DNA from: JBMNHG01 sp045627705 | Lineage (GTDB): Bacteria; Verrucomicrobiota; Kiritimatiellia; RFP12; JBMNHG01 | DNA: 42,926 nucleotides | NCBI GenBank assembly: GCA_045627705.1 | Contig: JAZQOE010000004.1 | Span: 1-42,926 of the forward strand | Direction of reading: 5' to 3' | In this document: positions 16,233-23,124 of the stretch, piece after piece | Numbering within the stretch: the first letter of the stretch is position 1 | Layout: the number at the start of each line of letters is the position of its first letter | Translations under genes and position numbers: made by a program | The notes under the pieces: generated by a model | Seen by the model: only the letters and a program-made list of their open reading frames with translations | Databases searched by the model: none | Told to the model about the DNA's origin: nothing

Positions 16233-16261
16233 TTGCGCAACAATACCGCAAGGGCTATTAT
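16233..16261 (+). promoter_or_regulatory. Predicted sigma70 promoter for the EF-G-like gene
   Basis: TTGCGC (16233-16238) and TATTAT (16256-16261) are separated by exactly 17 nt. The start site would fall near 16268, giving a leader of about 38 nt containing the Shine-Dalgarno GAAAGGAA. The -35 hexamer is the same as that of the divergent gene on the other strand. Confidence 0.6.
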
Positions 16262-16305
16262 CCCAATTGTAATGCAGAACCCCCTTTTGAAAGGAAACCG
16301 TCCAA

Positions 16306-18327
16306 ATGAGCAACATCCCGACATCAGACATCCGCAACTTTGTCCTTGCAGGCCACACCGGCAGCGGCAAGACGACGCTGGCCGATGCCTTCGCCTTCAA
16401 GATGGGTCTCAACGACCGCCTCGGTTCCGTTGCCGCAGGCACGAGCATCTCCGACTACACCGAAGAGGAGAAGGCCCGCAAGATTTCGATTTTCACGATT
16501 CCCTTCACCGGTGAATACAAGCTTGGCGACAAGACCTACAAGATGGTCTTCACCGACACCCCCGGCGCCCCAGACTTCTACGGCCAGCTCCGCGGCGCGG
16601 TCCGCGCTTCCGACTTCGCGGTGATCGCCGTCGATGCCATCTCCGGCGTCCAGGTCGGTACCCGTCGCGCGTGGCGCATCTGCAAGTCGCACAATCTTTC
16701 GTCGATCGCATTCGCGCTTACCGGACTCGACAAGGACAATGCGAATTTCACCAAGGCCATCGATTCCATCCGCGAGGCCTTTGGCAAGAACTGCGTGCCC
16801 GTGACCGCCCCTATCGGCGACAAGGTCGTGAACATCCTCGACCAGGAAGAGCTCCCCGAAGAACTCGCCGAGATGAAGACCTACCTCGCCGAATCCGCCG
16901 CTGAAACCGACGAAGCCCTCATGGAGAAGTATTTTGCCGAGGGAACGCTTCCCGCGGCCGAAATCCGCAAGGGGCTTCTCGCCGGCATCGCCGATGGCTC
17001 GGTCCATCCGATCTACACCGTGATGCCCCTCAAGGACCTTGGCGTTACGCCGATGCTCGACAGCATCTGCCGACTCCTCCCCGGTCCCGGCAAGCGCGAG
17101 TTCAAGGACCGCGATGGCAATGTGATTCCCTCCGATCCCAACGTCCCGCTTGTCGCCCAGGTCTGGAAGACCGCGGTTGATCCGTTCGTCGGCCAGCTCA
17201 GCTTCCTGCGTATTTTCTCCGGTACGCTCAAGGCCGGCATGCAGCTCCAGAACAACGCCACGGGCGCCAAGGAAATTCCCGGTTCCCTCCTGCAGGTCAT
17301 CGGCAAGAAGCAGGTTCCGGTCGAATCCGCCGGTCCTGGCGACATTGTCGCGATCCCGAAGCTGAAAGACACCCACACCGGCAACACGCTTTGCTCCGAG
17401 GGCACCGCCACGCGCCTTGTCCCGCTCGAATTCCCGCCGCCAGTCATGTACATGGCCGTCACGGCGAAGACGCAGGCCGACGAGGACAAGATGTCCGTCG
17501 CCATCAAGCGCCTGCTCGAGGCCGATCCCACACTCCACTACGAAAAGCAAGTCGAGACCAAGGAAATCCTCCTCAAGGGCCTTGGCGACGTGCATCTCGA
17601 CGTGGCGGTCGCCCTCATGAAGTCGCAGAGCAACGTGAGCGTGAACCTCTCCGTCCCGAAGGTTCCGTACCGCGAGACCATCCAGGGCCAGGGCGAGGGC
17701 CACTACAAGCACAAGAAGCAGTCCGGCGGTCGTGGACAGTACGGTGAAGTTTACCTCCGCGTGCGTCCGAAGATGGATGGCGAAGAGGAATGGTTCAAGG
17801 ACGCCACGGTCGGTGGCTCGATCCCAGGCAACTTCATGCCCGCGATCCAGAAGGGCATCGTCGATGGAATGCAGGCCGGCGGGCTCGCCGGCAGCCCCGT
17901 GCAGAACGTTGTCGTCGAGGTGTACGACGGTTCGTTCCACCCTGTCGATTCCTCCGAAGTCGCATTCAAGATCGCCGGCGGCCGCGCCTTCCGCGAGGCC
18001 ATGGCGGTTGCCAAGCCCGTGCTGCTCGAGCCAGTGATGACGGTCACCATCACTGGACCAGAAAGCTGCACCGGCGCGATCACTGGCGACCTCAACCATC
18101 GCCGTGGCCGCATGCTCGGCATGGACATAGTCGAGGGCGAGCAGGTCATCACGGCCGAAGTGCCATTCGCCGAACTCTTCCAGTACGCCGCGCAGCTCCG
18201 CTCGATCACTGGAGGCCAGGCCGCCTTCGAGATGGAATTCGCGCGCTACGACATCGTTCCTTCGAACGTCTCGCAGAAGATCGTTGCCGAGTACCAGAAG
18301 AACCGCGCCGCGGAAGAAGACGAATAG
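16306..18327 (+). CDS. EF-G-like translational GTPase (EF-G-2 type) with degenerate G3/G4 motifs
   Basis: 673 aa, with the five-domain EF-G architecture. G1 is GHTGSGKTT (16-24), a P-loop of the EF-G-2 type rather than the AHIDAGKTT of EF-G. G3 is DTPGAPDF (84-91), with Ala88 where the catalytic His sits in DTPGHVDF. G4 is TGLD (139-142) where EF-G has NKMD and EF-G-2 often TKLD, so both guanine-contacting residues N and K are changed. Domain IV has the conserved KKQSGGRGQYGEVYLRV. Canonical EF-G moves tRNA and mRNA through the ribosome; EF-G-2 paralogs have poorly defined roles. A promoter and the Shine-Dalgarno GAAAGGAA precede the ATG. The gene is transcribed divergently from the 1379-aa gene and followed by a long hairpin. 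Confidence 0.9.
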   Translation: MSNIPTSDIRNFVLAGHTGSGKTTLADAFAFKMGLNDRLGSVAAGTSISDYTEEEKARKISIFTIPFTGEYKLGDKTYKMVFTDTPGAPDFYGQLRGAVRASDFAVIAVDAISGVQVGTRRAWRICKSHNLSSIAFALTGLDKDNANFTKAIDSIREAFGKNCVPVTAPIGDKVVNILDQEELPEELAEMKTYLAESAAETDEALMEKYFAEGTLPAAEIRKGLLAGIADGSVHPIYTVMPLKDLGVTPMLDSICRLLPGPGKREFKDRDGNVIPSDPNVPLVAQVWKTAVDPFVGQLSFLRIFSGTLKAGMQLQNNATGAKEIPGSLLQVIGKKQVPVESAGPGDIVAIPKLKDTHTGNTLCSEGTATRLVPLEFPPPVMYMAVTAKTQADEDKMSVAIKRLLEADPTLHYEKQVETKEILLKGLGDVHLDVAVALMKSQSNVSVNLSVPKVPYRETIQGQGEGHYKHKKQSGGRGQYGEVYLRVRPKMDGEEEWFKDATVGGSIPGNFMPAIQKGIVDGMQAGGLAGSPVQNVVVEVYDGSFHPVDSSEVAFKIAGGRAFREAMAVAKPVLLEPVMTVTITGPESCTGAITGDLNHRRGRMLGMDIVEGEQVITAEVPFAELFQYAAQLRSITGGQAAFEMEFARYDIVPSNVSQKIVAEYQKNRAAEEDE

Positions 18328-18346
18328 CCTTCCCGACAGTCGCGAG

Positions 18347-18397
18347 AAAAAAGCGGCGCGCCGCGAAATGGGCAATCCATTTTGCGGCGCGCCGCTT
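18347..18397 (-). terminator. Long GC-rich hairpin with T-tract on the minus strand
   Basis: A 21-bp stem with one G-T pair runs from 18351-18371 to 18377-18397 around a 5-nt loop. Both arms contain the self-complementary GCGGCGCGCCGC. Six A residues precede it on the plus strand, giving T6 after the hairpin on the minus strand. It lies between two plus-strand genes, so its orientation is opposite to expected transcription; it may block antisense transcription or act as a plain hairpin at the end of the EF-G-like transcript. Confidence 0.7.
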
Positions 18398-18420
18398 ATG
18401 GATTGCAGGTTGTTTCCGCC

Positions 18421-19236
18421 ATGAAGATTACCATTGTCACAGTCTGTTTCCGCAGTTCCGCCGTCATTCGGACGGCGATAGAATCCGTGTTGTCGCAGAA
18501 GGGCGCCGATTACGATTATTGGGTGATCGATGGCGGAAGCGACGATGGCACTGTCGATATCCTCCGTGAGTTCGAGCCGAAATTCGGTGGTCGCATGCAT
18601 TGGATATCCGAGCCGGACCGAGGAATGTACGATGCCATAAACAAGGGAATCCAGCGTGCCACTGGAGAATTTATCGGCATATTGAACGCCGATGACTACC
18701 TTGATGGCGAGGACGTGTTGGCGCGCGTGGCCCGCGAGGCCGAGGGCGTTGAAGACTGCGTTTTCGGCAACATCCGTTTCGTCAAGGAATTCGGCGGGAG
18801 GACGCAGCGGATCTGCTTCGCCAGATTCTGGCGCCCGTGGATGCTCCACTGGGGCTACATGCCGCCGCACCCCGCGATCTTCATCCGCAAGACGTGTTTC
18901 GACAAATGGGGTGGGTATGTCCCCGACCGCAAGGAGTATCGGATCGCGGCCGACAACGAACTCCTGATCCGTTTCTTTTGCCGGCATCGCATGACCTACC
19001 GCTACATGCCGATAAACACTACCGTCATGCGGCTGGGCGGGATGTCAACAAGAGATGTCGAGGCCCGCATGAAGTTGAACGAAGAGATTATCAAGGCCAA
19101 CCGCGACAACGGTTACTTCTGCTGTTGGCCGATGCTCCTTCCGAAATACGCAGTCAAAATCTGGGAAGTCATTTTGCCTCGACTTGGTTTGATGGGGAAT
19201 GACAGGGCGAACAAAGAGGTAAGAGGTAAGAGGTAA
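18421..19236 (+). CDS. Family 2 glycosyltransferase
   Basis: 271 aa. The GT2 fold (GT-A) is clear: N-terminal MKITIVTVCFRSSAVIRTAI, IDGGSDDGT (37-44), SEPDRGMYDAINKG (63-76) and the metal/nucleotide-sugar motif NADD (89-92). This subgroup (WcaA/PGL-PP-like) adds sugars during exopolysaccharide, O-antigen or glycan synthesis; donor and acceptor cannot be read from sequence. The C-terminus is odd: the last codons, EVRGKR-stop, are created by a GAGGTAA heptanucleotide array that spans the stop codon. The ATG at 18421 has only a weak GCAGG upstream. The gene stands alone between the EF-G-like gene and the ribosomal protein cluster. Confidence 0.9.
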   Translation: MKITIVTVCFRSSAVIRTAIESVLSQKGADYDYWVIDGGSDDGTVDILREFEPKFGGRMHWISEPDRGMYDAINKGIQRATGEFIGILNADDYLDGEDVLARVAREAEGVEDCVFGNIRFVKEFGGRTQRICFARFWRPWMLHWGYMPPHPAIFIRKTCFDKWGGYVPDRKEYRIAADNELLIRFFCRHRMTYRYMPINTTVMRLGGMSTRDVEARMKLNEEIIKANRDNGYFCCWPMLLPKYAVKIWEVILPRLGLMGNDRANKEVRGKR

Positions 19237-19241
19237 GAGGT
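19216..19241 (+). repeat. Heptanucleotide tandem repeat GAGGTAA, 3.7 copies, spanning a stop codon
   Basis: GAGGTAA is repeated perfectly three times with a partial fourth copy. The TAA at 19234-19236 is the stop codon of the glycosyltransferase. The other two TAAs fall in the other two reading frames, so the array stops translation in every frame of the plus strand. Confidence 0.9.
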
Positions 19242-19339
19242 TCGGATATTTCTTCTGCCTTCCCTAAAGTATTAGCACCAAGTAACTAGTTTTTCGCATT
19301 GATGGCGACATCCCATTTTGATAATCTTCGACACGTTCA

Positions 19340-19374
19340 CCGGATTCGACCGGCGGGTGTCCGCCTGGATCCGG
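19340..19374 (+). promoter_or_regulatory. Structured leader hairpin upstream of rplU
   Basis: CCGGAT (19340-19345) pairs with ATCCGG (19369-19374), enclosing an inner GGCGG/CCGCC stem with a GTGT loop. There is no T-tract, so this is not an intrinsic terminator. It sits about 25 nt before the rplU start. Ribosomal protein leaders, including those of L21, are often structured autoregulatory sites in other bacteria. A weak GATAAT -10-like box at about 19319 lies just upstream. Confidence 0.4.
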
Positions 19375-19398
19375 GGTGAAATCCACGAGGAATAAGTC

Positions 19399-19713
19399 AT
19401 GGAAGCTTATGCGGTTGTCATGACCGGCGGCAAGCAGTATCGCGTTTCCGTCGGCGACACGCTGGAGATCGAGCGTCTCGAGGCCGAGGTTGGCCAGGAT
19501 GTCGCTCTTGATCAGGTTCTCGCTCTTTCCGATGGCGCGGCGCTCAAGGTTGGCGCTCCCACGGTCGAAGGTGCGGTTGTCACGGTTACCGTCAAGGAGC
19601 ACATCCGCGGCGAGAAGACCGTCAATTTCAAGCGTCGTCGCCGCAAGGGCTACGAGCGCAAGGTCGGCCACCGCCAGGAGCTGACCGTCGTAACCGTGAA
19701 GGCCATTGGCTGA
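19399..19713 (+). CDS. rplU: 50S ribosomal protein L21
   Basis: 104 aa, the usual length. Family signatures are YAVVMTGGKQYRVSVGDTLE at the N-terminus, GAPTVEGAVVTVTV, and the basic KRRRRKGYERKVGHRQ motif that contacts 23S rRNA. L21 binds 23S rRNA in the large subunit. GAGGAA lies 7 nt before the ATG. The gene is followed by rpmA and obgE, the classic conserved order. A structured hairpin precedes it and may autoregulate the operon. Confidence 0.98.
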   Translation: MEAYAVVMTGGKQYRVSVGDTLEIERLEAEVGQDVALDQVLALSDGAALKVGAPTVEGAVVTVTVKEHIRGEKTVNFKRRRRKGYERKVGHRQELTVVTVKAIG

Positions 19714-19770
19714 ACCCGCACGGCTTCGGATCTCGGTCCGCGGCCAACGCTAATTTAAAGGAGCTTTATC

Positions 19771-20022
19771 ATGGGACGCAAAGGCAATGGCGTTAACAAC
19801 CGCGACAGCAACGCCCAGCGTTTGGGCGTGAAGCGCTATGACGGTCAGCTGGTTACTGCCGGCTCGATCCTCGTGCGCCAGCGCGGCACCCGCATCCACC
19901 CCGGCGCAAATGTCGGGATTGGCAAGGACGATACCCTGTTCGCTCTCGCGGACGGTACCGTCAAGTTCATCAAGGGCGGCAGCATAGTGACGATTGTCCC
20001 TGCTACGCCTGCCGCGAAGTAA
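19771..20022 (+). CDS. rpmA: 50S ribosomal protein L27
   Basis: 83 aa. Recognisable by NNRDSNAQRLGVKRYDGQ and ILVRQRGTRIHPGANVGIGK. L27 lies near the peptidyl-transferase centre, where its N-terminal tail contacts the tRNA ends. Here the tail is MGRKGNGVNN, somewhat shorter than the common MAHKKG-type tail, and there is no extra N-terminal cleavage segment as in Firmicutes. AAAGGAG precedes the ATG. It is 57 nt after rplU and 36 nt before obgE. Confidence 0.98.
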   Translation: MGRKGNGVNNRDSNAQRLGVKRYDGQLVTAGSILVRQRGTRIHPGANVGIGKDDTLFALADGTVKFIKGGSIVTIVPATPAAK

Positions 20023-20058
20023 TCGCGCGGCAATGGGAAACCTCGCGCCGGTGCAACA

Positions 20059-21072
20059 GTGAAAGTCAGGCAATTCGTCGATTGTGTTTCAATCCCCGTG
20101 CAAGCGGGTAACGGCGGTCCCGGCAGTCACAGCTTCCGGCGCGAGGCTTTTATTCCCATGGGTGGTCCCGATGGCGGCGATGGCGGCCGCGGCGGCCACG
20201 TGATCTTCGTTGGCGACAACAACGAAGACTCTCTCCTTCCAATCTACTTCCTCTCGGAAATCAAGGCCGAGGATGGGCAGGGCGGCGGCGGCCAGCGGCG
20301 TCACGGCCGCAACGGCGCAGACAAGATTGTGAAGGTGCCGTGCGGCACGCAGATTTATGACGACGATACGGGCGTGCTTCTCGCGGATATCACCGCGCAT
20401 GGCCAGAGCGAAATTGTCGCCAAAGGCGGCAAGGGCGGATGGGGCAACGTTCACTGGAAAAGCTCCACCCACCAGGCGCCAATGGAATTCACCCCTGGCC
20501 TTCCAGGCGAGGAATTCCGTCTCCGTCTCGAAATGAAGTGCCTTGCGGATGTCGGCCTTGTCGGTTATCCGAGCGCCGGCAAATCCTCGCTTCTCCGCGC
20601 ACTCACCGCCGCAACCCCCAAGGTCGGCGCCTATCCCTTTACCACTCTTCGCCCGATTGTCGGCACGATGGTCAACCCAGACTACACGCAGGTTCGCATC
20701 GCCGATATCCCCGGTCTCATCGAAGGCGCACATGATGGCGTCGGTCTCGGTGCAGAGTTTTTGCGCCATCTCGCCCGCACACGTGTGCTGGCGTATGTGA
20801 TCGACATGGCGGGCGTAGATGGGCGTGCGCCGTGGGACGATCTCCATTCCCTTCGCGAAGAGCTTTCCCTGTACGACAAGGCACTCGCGAAGCGCCCCTC
20901 GATTATCATCGCGAACAAGATGGACATGCCTGGCGCTGTCGAGAACCTTGCGGAATTCCGCAAGCGCATCCGCCGCGCTCCCATCCAGATATCGCTCGTC
21001 GATATGACGGGCCTTGATGCCGTCCGCGCAAAGATTTGCGAAATGCTCGCAAAATGCGATGACGGGCAATGA
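20059..21072 (+). CDS. obgE: GTPase Obg/CgtA
   Basis: 337 aa, starting at a GTG. Residues 1-158 form the glycine-rich Obg fold (NGGPGSHSFRREAFIPMGGP, GGDGGRGGHVIF). The G domain follows with G1 GYPSAGKS (169-176), G3 DIPGLIEGA and G4 NKMD. The C-terminal OCT domain is absent, as in many Obg proteins. Obg associates with the 50S subunit and acts in ribosome maturation and stress signalling. There is no strong Shine-Dalgarno at the GTG; coupling to rpmA, 36 nt upstream, may help. A short reading frame overlaps its 3' end. Confidence 0.97.
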   Translation: MKVRQFVDCVSIPVQAGNGGPGSHSFRREAFIPMGGPDGGDGGRGGHVIFVGDNNEDSLLPIYFLSEIKAEDGQGGGGQRRHGRNGADKIVKVPCGTQIYDDDTGVLLADITAHGQSEIVAKGGKGGWGNVHWKSSTHQAPMEFTPGLPGEEFRLRLEMKCLADVGLVGYPSAGKSSLLRALTAATPKVGAYPFTTLRPIVGTMVNPDYTQVRIADIPGLIEGAHDGVGLGAEFLRHLARTRVLAYVIDMAGVDGRAPWDDLHSLREELSLYDKALAKRPSIIIANKMDMPGAVENLAEFRKRIRRAPIQISLVDMTGLDAVRAKICEMLAKCDDGQ

Positions 21073-21178
21073 CAATCTGTATCTCCTCGGTCGCCACAAT
21101 ATCGAAAACCGTCTTGGCACTCTGATGGCCTGCACGGCCATTCAGAAGGAGAATAGACATCACCGCGACGATGTCTAG
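21059..21178 (+). other. Possible small ORF overlapping the end of obgE, with two hairpins
   Basis: An ATG inside the last codons of obgE opens a 39-codon frame (MTGNDNLYLLGRHNIENRLG, then TLMACTAIQKENRHHRDDV) ending in TAG at 21176-21178; the same frame continues WIEASATI to a TGA. The composition looks like a protein, but I recognise no family; it may be a remnant. Two hairpins lie within: ATGGCC/GGCCAT (21125-21141) and the perfect TAGACATC/GATGTCTA (21154-21177). Neither has a T-tract. Confidence 0.3.
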
Positions 21179-21255
21179 TGGATCGAGGCCTCCGCCACCA
21201 TTTGAACAAGGTGCAACCCTTGTGATTTGTTTTCGAATGTGATACTTTTTTACCC

Positions 21256-22830
21256 ATGGAACGCTTCTTCAACATAGCCGGCCCTTGCAGGCCGAACATG
21301 CACTACATGCTTCCGCCGATGGACAGGCTGCCCGACGTGGCGCCACTCATCCGCAAGCAGCAGTATTTCGTGGTTCACGCCCAGCGCCAGTGCGGCAAGA
21401 CGACCGCGTTCCTCTCGCTCGCCAAGGAGATCAACGCCGGCGATGAGCGCGTGGCGTTGTACTGTTCGCTCGAGGTCGCGAACGCTTTTCCAAAAGCGGA
21501 AGACGGCATTCCTATGATATGCGACCGCATCCGCAACGCGGCCGAGGGCCATATCGACTTCAACAAGTCGCCCGATGAAGTCGAGATGCGCGCTGATATC
21601 GCACATTCCGGTGTCGTTTCAGGCGGAGTGTACAGATTGCTTTCCGCTCTTTCCATTGCGGCTGGCAAGCCGCTAGTCGTGTTCTTCGACGAAGTCGATT
21701 GCCTGGGCGACTCCACGCTGCTCACGTTCCTTCGCCAGCTGCGCGACGGCGCGATCTCGAAGGAGAAGGGCGTTGACTTCCCTGCGTCCATCGCGCTGAT
21801 CGGGATGCGCGACATCCGCGACTACAGGGCGCGCATCCGCCCGGACTCGGAGTCTCTCGGCTCCGCCAGCCCGTTCAACGTGCTGGCGAAGGCGATGTCG
21901 CTCCGCACATTCTCCGACGATGAGGTGGCCGCGCTCTACGCGCAGCACACTGCGGAGACGGGGCAGCGCTTCGAGCCGGAGGCCGTCCGCGCGGCGTGCC
22001 TCTATTCCGGCGGGCAGCCCTACCTCGTGAACGCCCTTGCGCGCTGGTGCGTGGAGGAGATCCACGGCGATCGCCACGGCGAGCCAATTACTGCCGCGGA
22101 CATGCACGATGCGAAGGAGAAGATCATCCGCGAGCGCGGCACGCACCTCGACTCGCTGATGGAGCGGATGAAGGAGCCGCGTGTCCGGCGCGTCGTCGAG
22201 CCCGTGATGCTCGGCGAGATGGCGAACTTCGACGAGCTGCAGGACGATGTGCGGCTGGTCATCGATCTCGGCATCCTGAAGATTGACGGCAGGGTGCTCA
22301 AGCCCGCGAACCCGATGTATTCGGAAATCATCGGTCGCTACCTTTCATGGGGGACCCAGCAGGGGATGGGCGTAACCGTGCCCGAGACGCCGTGGGTGAA
22401 GGACGACGGGCTCGACATGCAGGGGCTGCTTCTCGCCTTCCAGGACTTCTGGCGGGAGAACGCGGGCGTTTACGCGCCGCCCTTCGGCTATGCGGAGTCG
22501 TACCCGCACATCGTGCTGCAGGCCTTCCTCCAGCGCGTAATCAACGGCGGCGGGGAGATAATCCGCGAGATGGCGCTCGGCAAGGGCGCGCTGGATCTCG
22601 GGGTGCTTTTCCGCGGCGCGAAGTACGCGGTCGAGGTGAAGCTCAGGTACAACTACGAGAAGAGCCATGACAAGGCTTACGACCAGGTGTGCCGCTACAT
22701 GGACCACCTGGGCGTGGGCGAGGGGTGGCTGGTTGTGTTCGACCCCGACATGGCCGCGCCGTGGGAGGCGAAGCTCCGTCACGAGGACATCGCCCGCGAC
22801 GGCAGGATGATTCACCTCTTCTGCTGCTGA
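21256..22830 (+). CDS. AAA-type ATPase with C-terminal PD-(D/E)XK nuclease-like domain
   Basis: 524 aa. The opening FFNIAGPCRPNMHYMLPP leads to the Walker A-like AQRQCGKTT (42-50), Walker B LVVFFDEVD (140-148), and the helical lid typical of the STAND/AAA_14 superfamily (SGGQPYLVNALARW). The C-terminal 130 residues carry a PD-(D/E)XK-like core: KGALDLGVLF (Asp447) and KYAVEVKLR (Glu460, Lys462). This is a different subfamily from the fragments at the two window edges. The role is unknown; restriction-like or mobile-element functions have been suggested for related families. There is no Shine-Dalgarno; GATACT at 21241-21246 lies 9 nt before the ATG. Confidence 0.85.
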   Translation: MERFFNIAGPCRPNMHYMLPPMDRLPDVAPLIRKQQYFVVHAQRQCGKTTAFLSLAKEINAGDERVALYCSLEVANAFPKAEDGIPMICDRIRNAAEGHIDFNKSPDEVEMRADIAHSGVVSGGVYRLLSALSIAAGKPLVVFFDEVDCLGDSTLLTFLRQLRDGAISKEKGVDFPASIALIGMRDIRDYRARIRPDSESLGSASPFNVLAKAMSLRTFSDDEVAALYAQHTAETGQRFEPEAVRAACLYSGGQPYLVNALARWCVEEIHGDRHGEPITAADMHDAKEKIIRERGTHLDSLMERMKEPRVRRVVEPVMLGEMANFDELQDDVRLVIDLGILKIDGRVLKPANPMYSEIIGRYLSWGTQQGMGVTVPETPWVKDDGLDMQGLLLAFQDFWRENAGVYAPPFGYAESYPHIVLQAFLQRVINGGGEIIREMALGKGALDLGVLFRGAKYAVEVKLRYNYEKSHDKAYDQVCRYMDHLGVGEGWLVVFDPDMAAPWEAKLRHEDIARDGRMIHLFCC

Positions 22831-22947
22831 TCTCCCGGCGGGCGATTCCCGCCCGCCGCTCGCAGCGGTGGCATGTGACCGCAGTTGAATTGAATGTGCT
22901 GGAAACCCCGGCAGATTATTGGTAGAATTACTTCGACATTTCCTTTT

Positions 22948-23024
22948 GGACGATTAGCTCAGTTGGTTAGAGCAGGACCTTTACACGGTCAAGGTCGGGG
23001 GTTCGAGTCCCTCATCGTCCACCA
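22948..23024 (+). tRNA. tRNA-Val (anticodon UAC), CCA encoded
   Basis: Full cloverleaf: acceptor GGACGAT (22948-22954) with ATCGTCC (23014-23020); D-arm GCTC/GAGC; anticodon loop TTTACAC (22980-22986) giving anticodon TAC; T-arm GGGGG-TTCGAGT-CCCTC; discriminator A and encoded CCA (23021-23024). The lowest anticodon-stem pair (22975/22991) is a mismatch. Upstream, TGGAAA (22900-22905) and TAGAAT (22923-22928) with a 17-nt spacer are a plausible promoter. The sequence just after the CCA is duplicated at 33265. Confidence 0.96.
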
Positions 23025-23112
23025 CTCTCTGCGAAGGGCAACAGTCTGCCTGTTTGACTTGGCTATGTCCAAACGGGAACTTGTACGCGACATCATGGCG
23101 GGGAAGCCTGCG
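23019..23112 (+). repeat. 94-bp direct repeat, copy A (tRNA 3' end plus UroD-type leader)
   Basis: This segment matches 33265-33358 at about 82 of 94 positions without gaps. It begins with the last six bases of tRNA-Val (CCACCA), runs through a leader and covers the first 16 codons of a UroD-like gene. Two small hairpins are kept in both copies: CTCT/AGGG here (CTCT/AGAG in the other) and AACAG/CTGTT. Confidence 0.85.
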
Positions 23113-23124
23113 ACTTTCGAATAA
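23065..23124 (+). pseudogene. Truncated 5' fragment of a UroD-family gene
   Basis: The 19-codon frame MSKRELVRDIMAGKPATFE parallels MTKRELVRNIIAGRPAPRCA, the start of the intact gene at 33311. Similarity stops at 23112, and the frame ends at a TAA (23122-23124) immediately beside the stop codon of the convergent esterase gene (23125-23127). It is best seen as a remnant of a duplicated or interrupted gene, though a leader-peptide role cannot be excluded. Confidence 0.7.

Noticed and set aside
16324..18987. An 887-codon open frame on the minus strand opposite the EF-G-like gene and glycosyltransferase
   Set aside because: It is an antisense shadow of strongly conserved genes in GC-rich DNA; its translation (rich in Asp, Glu, Gly, His and Val repeats) matches no family.
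19216..19241. CRISPR-like array
   Set aside because: Units are 7 bp and directly adjacent without spacers; no cas genes and no spacer-length periodicity anywhere in the window.
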